Source: a virus
Length of the DNA stretch: 28,764 bases
Reading direction: 5' to 3' (one strand)
IMG/VR virus record: IMGVR_UViG_3300022602_000316
Location: 1-28,764 of that record
The notes under the pieces: model-generated
The model's database searches: none
Told to the model about the DNA's origin: nothing
What the model saw: only the letters and a program-made list of their open reading frames with translations
Made by a program: the position numbers and the translations under genes
In this document: positions 1 through 8,514 of the stretch, in pieces
How the letters are laid out: every line of letters starts with the position of its first letter
How positions within the stretch are numbered: position 1 is the first letter of the stretch

Positions 1-3000
1 TGGGCACCTGATATACGAATTGGTCAAAGTTCGATAACAGTCAATGGAATACCTGTACTAAGAGAATTATACACATTGAGTACTGTGGTATCAACAACAA
101 ATGGTTACACACAATATTCTGGTTTGTTAACTTTTGTTGTAGGAAATGCTCCGGCTAAAGGTTCTACCCTGTCTGTAACTTATCTTATTAATACAGTGAT
201 GCTGAATGCGGCAGACCGTGTTGAATTTTATTACGAGCCAGGATCTGGAATGTTAGGTAAGGACCTAGCACAAGTAATGACTGGAATCGATTATGGTGGA
301 ACAATCGTGGATGGTCTCGGTTTTAATGTACAAACCGGTTGGGGTTCTAGTCCATACTATAAAGATAAATGGGACAATTTTGATAGTACCTTTGATGACT
401 ACTATGTAACTGTTGCGGCCAATACACACAGTTTTACTTTGCCATATGTTCCTGCTGTTAATACAAATATCAACATTTATCAAATAAAAAATAATGTAGA
501 TAGTTATGATAATAGAACAGGAACATACAACGGACTATTAGAATTTGGTTACAATATTAATGATAGTAGCCCAGTAGCAACAACTGTTACACATATTAAT
601 ACAGCTGGCCATTCTACAACATACAATCCTGCCGGAAGTTATGAAACAACTTTAGTTGTAACAGATGCTACTGGAATATTACCAGGTATGGGAATTATAG
701 GAATTGGTTTTAGTTCTAATGTTGCTGTATTAACAACAACGGGTGCCAGCGGAACTGGTTCGGTAGTTACTTTGACTTTTGATACTCAATCAGTGCCTCC
801 TTATAGTGTCGGCCAAACAATTATTGTAAACAATGTATTACCGGCAGCATACAACGGCACTTACACAGTAACAGCATGTACTACTACCAGTGTCAGCTAT
901 TCCAGTACTGCGACCGGAACTAAAACACAATCTGGTACAATTATTGGCAGTGCGGTCCATAAAGTTGTTAGTGTAAATCAATCTACTAATACTGTTACTT
1001 TAAACAGAGCACCAGACAGTATTCCTAGCGGAACATTAGTCTTTACTTTTAACTTTGCCGGAAGTACAAAGTTAACCGTGGCCGATACTACTTACATCAA
1101 TGTTGGTGACGTAGTAGCTTGTGCTACAGTTAAATCTTTAATTTATAATTCAACAGTTACTGAGATTATTGATAGTCAAACTGTTATGCTAAATTCGATT
1201 GTATATGCGGATATTAATCCAGGAGTCGAATTAACATTTACTAAAACTCTAGTTCAGCCAACCGATATTACAATTAATGCTAATGGTACAGCAGTTTTAA
1301 ATTCTACCGCTTATCCAACCGGACTGTCTAATTTAACAGTTCTTAATATTACTGGTAAAATTAGTCCTATCAGACTAGATGATCCACATTATGGAACTGG
1401 TAGTCAGACTAATAAAAATGCTATCATGACTACTCCAGTATCAACCGGTACTCCGGATAGTCAAGTTGCTCCAGGACTGTATCAATATACAATTCATATT
1501 CCAAACGGGTATACAGTTTCTAACGGAGATGAATTTATTTTAAGACGTAGTACCAGCGATGGATCTATATTACCAAATGCTAATGATTATGATACATCAT
1601 TAGTTGGAGGCGATCTTGCTTATAGTACAGCTACTGGTTTGTCAGCAGATGATATAATTGTAGACGGGGACGGTATGGTTACTCCTACAACAAGTCCTGC
1701 TCCTGAAGAAGTAGTTCCAGGGCAAGTAGTTGATACAGTCGCTATTAAAGTATTTGATAGAGCTAGCTCAGGAGCTGCCAATGTTGCTACTGATAATTTT
1801 ATTACCGATGGCCATACAAACAAATTTACGTTGTCGCAACAACCAAATAGTCCAAAAGCATTGATTGTAAAAGTTGGCGCCAATATCAAAACATATAACA
1901 CTGATTACACAGTTAATTATAAAACTAATCAAGTCATACTAACAACAACGCCACCGGCTAACACTATTGTTACTGTATTCAATATAGGATTTGCTGGTTC
2001 TGGTATTCTCGATCTTGATTATTTTGTTGGCGATGGAATTACAACAGAATTTGTAACCAAGGCTCCTTGGCTTAAAGACATAACATCGATAGTTTATATT
2101 GACGGAATTGTGTCTAATCCTCAGTTATTTAAAACAGACAGTAGTTACGACTTTGCTAATGCTGTTGGGTTTAAGTTTATTACGCCTCCAGCGGCAGGAA
2201 GTTTAATTAATTTTATAATTGTGAGTGGTAGTCAGCAGACTTTTACTATTACTAATAAAGAAATAATAGCAACAGATGGTGTAAGTTTAACATATTCGCT
2301 AGCATATCCTGTCGGCACAAGTTTACCTTATGAATCAAATATGATAGTTCGTGTGGATCAAACTATTTTAACAGGACCTAATGATAATTATTTCACTATT
2401 GAAAACGATCAATTACAATATAATATAGATCCAGCAAAGGTTACTCCTTATTCTGCTACTATTCAAAATATTAATGTACTTGCAGATGGTATCGCTCTGA
2501 AACTAGGCTCGGATTATACTGTAGATCTTTCGGGGATCACAATTACATTGACACAAAATGCTTATACTTTATATGAAAATACAACCCTATTAGTAAGTAT
2601 TACTACCGATGAAAGTTATTTTTATAATCCTACATCTCAGACTATTACATTTACTCAAGCCTATGACAATACTCATGTGGTAGAAGTTATAAGTTCTTAC
2701 AATCATTCTGTACTAGATATAAGAAGATCAAGTGTGAATGTGACATCAAATGTTACCTTAACACCAAATACTGCTGATTATTATTACTATAAAAATCTAG
2801 CATCAGGCCTGATAAAATTAGACAGAACTGTTTTAAGTGATAATTATGTTTGGATAACTAAGAATGGTGTATTACTAACGCCTACTATTGATTATAAATT
2901 AAATGATGATAATCAAAGTGTACAGTTAGCAAAATTACCTATCAGTACTGATAAACTAACATTTATTACTTTTGGTAGTAATGTACTGGCTGCAGGTATT

Positions 3001-3912
3001 GCTTACATGCAGTTTAAAGATATGTTAAATCGTGTAAGTTACAAACGTCTAAGTCTAAGTAAGAGAACTACTCTTGCTAAAGATTTACATTGGAACGACA
3101 CTACTATTACTTTAACAGATGCTGGTAATTTTGATATTCCAAATCCTACAGCTAATAAACCAGGTGTAATTGAAATACGAGGCGAACGTATTGAATATTT
3201 TGCTATTTCAGGAAATGTATTAAGTAGACTACGCAGAGGTACATTAGGTACTGGTGTTTATAAATTACACAAAAAAGGTGCGTTTGTACAAGATATCGGG
3301 CCAACTGAAACAATCCCATATACTGAAACTACCATTACAGAACAAATTATTAGTGACGGCACAAGCACAGTTAATTTAAGTTTTGCTCCTCAGTTGTATC
3401 CTATCAATGATACAAAAACCCATTTGCCTGTAGCTCAAGTTCCAGCAGATATTGAAGTATTTGTCGGCGGATATAATGACGGTTCTGCGTGGGCAAGTGG
3501 TGTTGACTATAATGTAGGAGATATTGTTAATATTGGTAGCTATACCTATAGATGTACAACAGCTCATACTAGCGGATTGACATTTAAATCTGATAGCAGT
3601 AATTGGACATTCTTTATAGGAAATATACGTTTGAAAAAACAACCTTATAAAGTACATAATGTTAATGTTAACCCATATAGCCCTGCTGGAGATATAACTT
3701 TACCAGCAGACTTTACAGTAGATGGTGTTTCTAAATCCATAACATTGACTAATTTATTAAACAAAGGAACACATGTTACTGTAATTAAACAAATTGGAAC
3801 AGCATGGGATGGAAATAAAAATAATCCGGTTAATATTCTAAATGATAATAGTAAAATTTCAGAATTTTTAAAGGTTAGTCCGGGTGTTTGGTATACAGAT
3901 TACAAGAGTTAA
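1..3912 (+). CDS. Very large virion/tail structural protein, 5' partial
   Basis: The reading frame is open from the first base, so the N-terminus lies off the window; the TTG at 76 is only an internal codon. About 1303 residues are visible, almost all Thr/Ser/Asn/Val-rich beta-type sequence with no membrane segment. Several modules can be recognised. One, at about residues 254-316, has VGQTI and YNGTYTV motifs of a kind common in aquatic phage tail proteins. Another, at about 1055-1090, contains GVIEIRGERIEYF then LRRGTLGTG, a recurrent phage structural module. A third, at about 1163-1205, has an AW..GVDYNVGDIV...YTYRC pattern resembling small carbohydrate-binding modules (CBM5/12-like). The middle has repeated beta units built around FxVxDG-type strands. 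It is probably a baseplate or tail-associated adhesin-like protein. The family is inferred from motifs and from the fibre genes that follow; the exact virion position is unknown. Confidence 0.75.
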   Translation, partial: WAPDIRIGQSSITVNGIPVLRELYTLSTVVSTTNGYTQYSGLLTFVVGNAPAKGSTLSVTYLINTVMLNAADRVEFYYEPGSGMLGKDLAQVMTGIDYGGTIVDGLGFNVQTGWGSSPYYKDKWDNFDSTFDDYYVTVAANTHSFTLPYVPAVNTNINIYQIKNNVDSYDNRTGTYNGLLEFGYNINDSSPVATTVTHINTAGHSTTYNPAGSYETTLVVTDATGILPGMGIIGIGFSSNVAVLTTTGASGTGSVVTLTFDTQSVPPYSVGQTIIVNNVLPAAYNGTYTVTACTTTSVSYSSTATGTKTQSGTIIGSAVHKVVSVNQSTNTVTLNRAPDSIPSGTLVFTFNFAGSTKLTVADTTYINVGDVVACATVKSLIYNSTVTEIIDSQTVMLNSIVYADINPGVELTFTKTLVQPTDITINANGTAVLNSTAYPTGLSNLTVLNITGKISPIRLDDPHYGTGSQTNKNAIMTTPVSTGTPDSQVAPGLYQYTIHIPNGYTVSNGDEFILRRSTSDGSILPNANDYDTSLVGGDLAYSTATGLSADDIIVDGDGMVTPTTSPAPEEVVPGQVVDTVAIKVFDRASSGAANVATDNFITDGHTNKFTLSQQPNSPKALIVKVGANIKTYNTDYTVNYKTNQVILTTTPPANTIVTVFNIGFAGSGILDLDYFVGDGITTEFVTKAPWLKDITSIVYIDGIVSNPQLFKTDSSYDFANAVGFKFITPPAAGSLINFIIVSGSQQTFTITNKEIIATDGVSLTYSLAYPVGTSLPYESNMIVRVDQTILTGPNDNYFTIENDQLQYNIDPAKVTPYSATIQNINVLADGIALKLGSDYTVDLSGITITLTQNAYTLYENTTLLVSITTDESYFYNPTSQTITFTQAYDNTHVVEVISSYNHSVLDIRRSSVNVTSNVTLTPNTADYYYYKNLASGLIKLDRTVLSDNYVWITKNGVLLTPTIDYKLNDDNQSVQLAKLPISTDKLTFITFGSNVLAAGIAYMQFKDMLNRVSYKRLSLSKRTTLAKDLHWNDTTITLTDAGNFDIPNPTANKPGVIEIRGERIEYFAISGNVLSRLRRGTLGTGVYKLHKKGAFVQDIGPTETIPYTETTITEQIISDGTSTVNLSFAPQLYPINDTKTHLPVAQVPADIEVFVGGYNDGSAWASGVDYNVGDIVNIGSYTYRCTTAHTSGLTFKSDSSNWTFFIGNIRLKKQPYKVHNVNVNPYSPAGDITLPADFTVDGVSKSITLTNLLNKGTHVTVIKQIGTAWDGNKNNPVNILNDNSKISEFLKVSPGVWYTDYKS

Positions 3913-3931
3913 ACTAGCAGATAATGGCTTT

Positions 3932-3939
3932 GATAAATA
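3932..3939 (+). promoter_or_regulatory. Candidate T4-like late promoter element GATAAATA
   Basis: GATAAATA lies 20 bases before the ATG at 3960, in the 47-base gap after the large structural gene. T4-type late promoters have a TATAAATA element read by the phage late sigma factor; G at the first position is a common variant. Short AT-rich motifs occur by chance in a genome of this composition, so position is the main support. Confidence 0.45.
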
Positions 3940-3959
3940 TAAGATAAAGAGAGATTGAT

Positions 3960-4568
3960 ATGCAGACTAAAGACGCAACAGGAATTCATATTGAGGGTCA
4001 CATTAAGATCCACGACCCGGTTTCTAAAGAAATTTATGTGAATAAACGTAATGCTATTCATTATGAAAACATCAGCATTGCTTTAGCAGAAAGCATGGCT
4101 AACAGTGGCCAGGGATTTATCTATCAAATGGCATTTGGAAATGGCGGAACTAGCATAGATCCGACCGGAATTATTACATATCTTACCCCAAATACTAGCG
4201 GAACTAATGCCAGTCTTTACAATCAAACATATACTAAAGTAGTAAACAATAACTCTAGCACAAATTTAGATCCAAGCAGAAATTTTATTGAAAGTCGTCA
4301 CGTAACTGGAACAAATTATACAGATATTTTTGTTACTTGTTTATTAGACTACGGCGAGCCTAGTGGGCAAGGTGCTTATGATACAGCAACCAGTACAGAA
4401 GCCACTTATGTATTTGATGAACTAGGATTACAAAGTTATAATTCAGACGGATCAACATTATTATTGACTCACGTTATTTTTCATCCAGTACTAAAAAGTT
4501 TAAACCGTTTAATACAGATTGATTATACAGTTCGTATTCAAAGTTTAACTGGACTTGTAGGAGTATAA
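3960..4568 (+). CDS. Small virion structural protein, conserved in T4-like aquatic phages
   Basis: 202 residues, no signal peptide or membrane segment. The N-terminal half has the pattern GHIKIHDPVSKE..VNKRNAIHYEN followed by a Gly/Asn/Thr-rich part with FGNGGTSIDPTG, features I associate with a small structural protein of T4-like aquatic phages encoded next to the tail fibres. The start follows a GAGAG ribosome-binding site and a late-promoter-like GATAAATA. The next fibre gene begins one base after this stop codon, and the GGAG for that gene lies in the last codons here, so the two are translationally linked. A role in the baseplate or in fibre attachment is inferred from position only. Confidence 0.65.
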   Translation: MQTKDATGIHIEGHIKIHDPVSKEIYVNKRNAIHYENISIALAESMANSGQGFIYQMAFGNGGTSIDPTGIITYLTPNTSGTNASLYNQTYTKVVNNNSSTNLDPSRNFIESRHVTGTNYTDIFVTCLLDYGEPSGQGAYDTATSTEATYVFDELGLQSYNSDGSTLLLTHVIFHPVLKSLNRLIQIDYTVRIQSLTGLVGV

Positions 4569-4569
4569 G

Positions 4570-6831
4570 ATGACTTATCAAGTTACATATACTGAATCAA
4601 ATAATCCAGCTAAACCGGCTATCGTTGTACAGGATCAGAGTCTTAATAATCAAACAAGTCTTACATTTGTAGGACAAAACTATAACGGATATGCTCCGAT
4701 CATTGCCAATGATTTTTTACATCTTTTAGAAAATTTTGCGGCACCAACTGCTCCAAATAATCCAATACAAGGACAATTATGGTATGACAATAGTGCAAGC
4801 AGTCTTAAAATCTGGGATGGTACTACATGGACATCGGCAGGTAATTTAAAAAAATCAGCCACTGCTCCTGAAGTTTCAAATAGTTTACAAGGTGACTTGT
4901 GGGTTGATACAGCTAATAGTCAGTTATATTTGTTTTCAGGATCTAATTGGTTATTAGTTGGTCCTCAATTCAGTCAGGGTACACTAACTGGTCCTATTGT
5001 TGAAAATATTGTTGATACTAATAATATAACTCATAGTGTTGTTACAAACTATGCTAGTAATTCTGCAACAGGCACTAGTTATAGACTTACTATAATTAGT
5101 AAAGATACATTTATTCCTAAATTAGCAATTCCTGGTTTTGTCACAATTAATCAAGGAGTTAATTTAAGTTCAGTAGATGCTAGTACAGGTCTAACAAGAT
5201 TCTGGGGTACTGCTCAATCAGCAGACTCATTGCTAGTAAATGGCAAAACTTTGTTATCTTCAAACTTTCTTACAACAGAAGGCACAACAAATACCACAAC
5301 TAGTTCGCTTAATATAAAATCTAACGCAGGTATTAATTTAGGTACTGCTTTAGGATTTAATATTGGTGTCAACTCTAGTACTACAATTTTTACAAGTATT
5401 ACTAGTGGACATAATATTGCGTTTAATTTAAATAATGGATCTGCTACACAAACATTGACTTATTTTCAAGCTAATGGAACCGTTGGTATAGGATTTAATA
5501 ATACTGCTCCAACATCTACATTAGATGTCATGGGAACATTGACTATTAAACCTGACACAACTAATACACCTTCAGGCGGTCCAGGTAAGTTAATAGTAAC
5601 AGGAACAACTAATTCTACAAGCATAACTACTGGCAGTATCATTACTGCTGGCGGATTAGGAGTATCTTTAAACAGTAATTTTGGTAACGACATTTCTGTA
5701 TATGCTAGTCAGCCTAATACCAGCGGCGGCGGTGTTATATTAAACAATTTATCAGCTGGCGCACCAGTAGCTGGCGCAGTGATAGTTCCAGGTTATAGTA
5801 TAAGTTCTTCAGAAGCACAAAGTTTAAATATTCCTTATGTAACAGCAGGAGCAGGATTGTATGATATAGGCACTGCTACTCGTCCATTTAGAAACGTTTA
5901 TGCTCAAAGTTTTGTAGGAACATTTAATGGATCCTTTACAGGAAGTTTAGCAGGTAGTGTAAATGGTAGTGCTGCCAAACTAGCTAGTCCTACACAATTC
6001 AGTCTAACTGGCGACGTTGTAAGTAATGTTGTTAGTTTTAATGGACAAAGTACAACAGGCACTGCTATTTTTAACACACAGATTAATCAAAACTTTATTA
6101 CTACCAAATCAGACAACACACCAAGAACAAGCGCAACTGACAGTAACTTTAATGATGCCTTATTAGTATATCAAACAGGTGCTGGCCTGGTACAAATGTC
6201 TAAACAAACATTGTTCAACCATGTAGCAACTGTACCGGTAGGTTGTATTTTTCCGTTTGCTGGTACAGTAGTACCAACAGGGTATTTGCTGTGCGATGGT
6301 AGTGAAGTACAAATTTCAAAATATACTGTATTGTATAATGTAATTGGATATAATTACAAGGCAGCCATATTACTACAAGGACAGGGAACTTTTGCCTTGC
6401 CAGATCTCCGTGGACGTTTCCCGTTAGGTCGAGATAATATGAGCAACAATTTAACTGTGCCTTATAAAGACGGTTCAGGTACACAAATTTCAGCAGGCGG
6501 TGGTGCGGCTAATCGTGTTAGTGATGTTACAGCTGATATTATTGGAACAGGTTCAGGTAATCAGCAAGTTACATTAGGTGTTACAAACTTGCCAGATCAC
6601 CAACATAATTTAAAAAGTTCGCAACCTCCATACCCACAGTACTACGCAGGAGGACTTCCTGGCGCCGCATCGGATTCGGCTGCAGTTGCCGGTTTAGGTT
6701 TACCATCTACTAGTACAGGTTATGGTTTGCCTAATAGCGGTAGTGTTATTGCTCAAGCACACGGTGTACCAATTAACATTATGAATCCTTACGAAACTAT
6801 AAATTACATAATTTTCACTGGTGTCCTATAA
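4570..6831 (+). CDS. Short tail fibre-like protein with tail-collar domain (gp12-like)
   Basis: 753 residues. Residues about 29-73 carry the N-terminal module shared with three paralogs in this window: a (S/D)LTxxGxN..GY....N..FLHLLENF stretch ending in GQLWYD (68-73), then a second GDLWVD copy at 108-113. The middle is Gly/Ser/Thr/Asn-rich beta sequence typical of trimeric fibres. From about residue 555 there is a phage tail-collar domain (PF07484 type): VGCIFPFAGT, GYLLCDG, then LPDLRGRFPLGRD. It is followed by LPDHQHN near 674, whose two histidines are placed like the metal-binding His-x-His of T4 gp12, and by NPYETINYIIFTG at the C-terminus. The likely role is a trimeric receptor-binding short tail fibre. 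It starts one base after the previous gene and its stop overlaps the next start as TAATG. Confidence 0.85.
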   Translation: MTYQVTYTESNNPAKPAIVVQDQSLNNQTSLTFVGQNYNGYAPIIANDFLHLLENFAAPTAPNNPIQGQLWYDNSASSLKIWDGTTWTSAGNLKKSATAPEVSNSLQGDLWVDTANSQLYLFSGSNWLLVGPQFSQGTLTGPIVENIVDTNNITHSVVTNYASNSATGTSYRLTIISKDTFIPKLAIPGFVTINQGVNLSSVDASTGLTRFWGTAQSADSLLVNGKTLLSSNFLTTEGTTNTTTSSLNIKSNAGINLGTALGFNIGVNSSTTIFTSITSGHNIAFNLNNGSATQTLTYFQANGTVGIGFNNTAPTSTLDVMGTLTIKPDTTNTPSGGPGKLIVTGTTNSTSITTGSIITAGGLGVSLNSNFGNDISVYASQPNTSGGGVILNNLSAGAPVAGAVIVPGYSISSSEAQSLNIPYVTAGAGLYDIGTATRPFRNVYAQSFVGTFNGSFTGSLAGSVNGSAAKLASPTQFSLTGDVVSNVVSFNGQSTTGTAIFNTQINQNFITTKSDNTPRTSATDSNFNDALLVYQTGAGLVQMSKQTLFNHVATVPVGCIFPFAGTVVPTGYLLCDGSEVQISKYTVLYNVIGYNYKAAILLQGQGTFALPDLRGRFPLGRDNMSNNLTVPYKDGSGTQISAGGGAANRVSDVTADIIGTGSGNQQVTLGVTNLPDHQHNLKSSQPPYPQYYAGGLPGAASDSAAVAGLGLPSTSTGYGLPNSGSVIAQAHGVPINIMNPYETINYIIFTGVL

Positions 6832-8480
6832 TGACTTATTCAATACTTTTAACAAATGGTACAGCATTAACAAGTATAACAGATGGATCTGTTGATAATA
6901 CTACTGATTTGACTTTGATTGGAAAAAATGTTTCAGGATATGGAAATTATATCAATGAGAATTTTTTACATCTTTTAGAAAATTTTTCTAATACTAGTCC
7001 TCCTAACAGTCCTATACAAGGACAATTATGGTTTGACACCAGCGTCAATAGATTAAAAGTTTATAACGGAACTCAATTTGTTGTTAGTGGCGGCTCGATA
7101 GTTTCTAGTATAATTCCTAGCAGTCTCTCTACAGGAGATTTGTGGATTGACAATGTTCGTGAGCAATTATATTTTAATGACGGTATAGCTACCTTATTAG
7201 CGGGCCCAATATATACAGCGGCACAGGGTGTATCAGGGTTTACAGTCGAGGATCACTTAGATACTAATCAGGTGAGCCATACAGTTGTATTGTTATGGTT
7301 ATCTCAACAGTTATTAGGCGTGTTTACTAAAGAAGCATTTACTTTTAACGAACCGCCAGCTGGAATTCCAGCCACAGTTGGGGTTGGTTTTACTTGTAGT
7401 TCGATTACTAATTTTAGATTCAATGTTCCAACAAGTTCTGCTTATAATTTAATAGCGGCCACGGGTGCTTTAAAAACTGCTGAAAGTTTTATATCTACAA
7501 CAGATGATAGTCAAAGCACCGGAACTCTTAGTATTCAAAACGGAACTCCGTTAAAGTTAGGCCCAGCTGCCAATACAGAATTTGATGTTAATTCTAGTGT
7601 ATTTGAAATCAAATCGAATACGACTAATCAAAATTTCTTAATTCAATTATTAAACGCTTCAGGTACACATCCTGCGCTGTTTATTAATTCTCAAAGTCAG
7701 TATGTAGGATTATATACACAAAGTCCGCAAGCTACTTTAGATGTAGCAGGAGATGTTATTGTTGAAGGTAATTTAACAGTTAACGGTTCTACAGCTACAA
7801 TTAGTTCTACAGTAATTACACTGGCAGATAAAAATATTGAACTAAACAAAGTTACTAGTCCAACAGACACACTAGCTAATGGCGGTGGCTTCACATTACA
7901 TGGAACTACTGATAAAACATTTAGCTGGGTAAACGACGGCACAGGGTGGAATAGTACTGAAACTATTAATTTAGCCAGCGGACAAACTTATAAAATTAAT
8001 GGATTTGATGTATTATCAAGTTCTAGTTTAGGTACAGGCATTACAAGCGCCAACGGTGTAACCAGCCTTGGAAGATTAACTAGTCTTAGAACAACTAATA
8101 TTGAAATTAATTCTAATATTATCAGTTATTATAATGCTATACAACCAAATGGTAATATTATCCTACAACCAAAAGGAAATGGTTCGGTAGATGTTTACGC
8201 AACTAAAATTATTAATGTAGCAACACCGACACAACCTACAGATGCTGCCAACAAATCATATGTTGATAATACAATTCAAACAGCTAGTGTAGCAATTACA
8301 TTGACTGCTAACGGATTGTCTAATACACAGTTAGCGGCAAATTATTTGTCTAAGATTTTTCCAAATACAGAACATCAGTCAGGAACACTATGTAGAGTTT
8401 TTGTAACTGATGATTCGACTGTAAGACAATTCCAGTTAACTGGATCACCGTTGATCTGGACATTCCAGTACAACCTGTAA
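6831..8480 (+). CDS. Tail fibre-like paralog (shared N-terminal module)
   Basis: 549 residues. The N-terminus repeats the module of the neighbouring fibre genes: DLTLIGKNVSGYG, ENFLHLLENF, then PIQGQLWFD at about 61-69 and a second GDLWID copy near 104-109. The middle is Thr/Ser/Asn-rich. The segment near residue 473 (PTDAANKSYVDN) matches a motif frequent in long tail fibre and adhesin proteins just before the distal part. The C-terminus is short and has no collar domain, unlike the gene upstream, so the paralogs have swapped or lost distal modules. Its ATG overlaps the stop of the preceding gene (TAATG), which shows translational coupling. The precise fibre position is not known. Confidence 0.75.
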   Translation: MTYSILLTNGTALTSITDGSVDNTTDLTLIGKNVSGYGNYINENFLHLLENFSNTSPPNSPIQGQLWFDTSVNRLKVYNGTQFVVSGGSIVSSIIPSSLSTGDLWIDNVREQLYFNDGIATLLAGPIYTAAQGVSGFTVEDHLDTNQVSHTVVLLWLSQQLLGVFTKEAFTFNEPPAGIPATVGVGFTCSSITNFRFNVPTSSAYNLIAATGALKTAESFISTTDDSQSTGTLSIQNGTPLKLGPAANTEFDVNSSVFEIKSNTTNQNFLIQLLNASGTHPALFINSQSQYVGLYTQSPQATLDVAGDVIVEGNLTVNGSTATISSTVITLADKNIELNKVTSPTDTLANGGGFTLHGTTDKTFSWVNDGTGWNSTETINLASGQTYKINGFDVLSSSSLGTGITSANGVTSLGRLTSLRTTNIEINSNIISYYNAIQPNGNIILQPKGNGSVDVYATKIINVATPTQPTDAANKSYVDNTIQTASVAITLTANGLSNTQLAANYLSKIFPNTEHQSGTLCRVFVTDDSTVRQFQLTGSPLIWTFQYNL

Positions 8481-8488
8481 GGTAAATA
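8481..8488 (+). promoter_or_regulatory. Weak late-promoter-like element (GGTAAATA)
   Basis: GGTAAATA lies immediately after the stop of the 6831-8480 gene and 26 bases before the next ATG, the same arrangement as the better TATAAATA elements at 13070 and 15166. Two of eight bases differ from TATAAATA, so it is a weak candidate. Confidence 0.25.
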
Positions 8489-8514
8489 TTGAATAATAAC
8501 AGAGCAGAGCGAAA

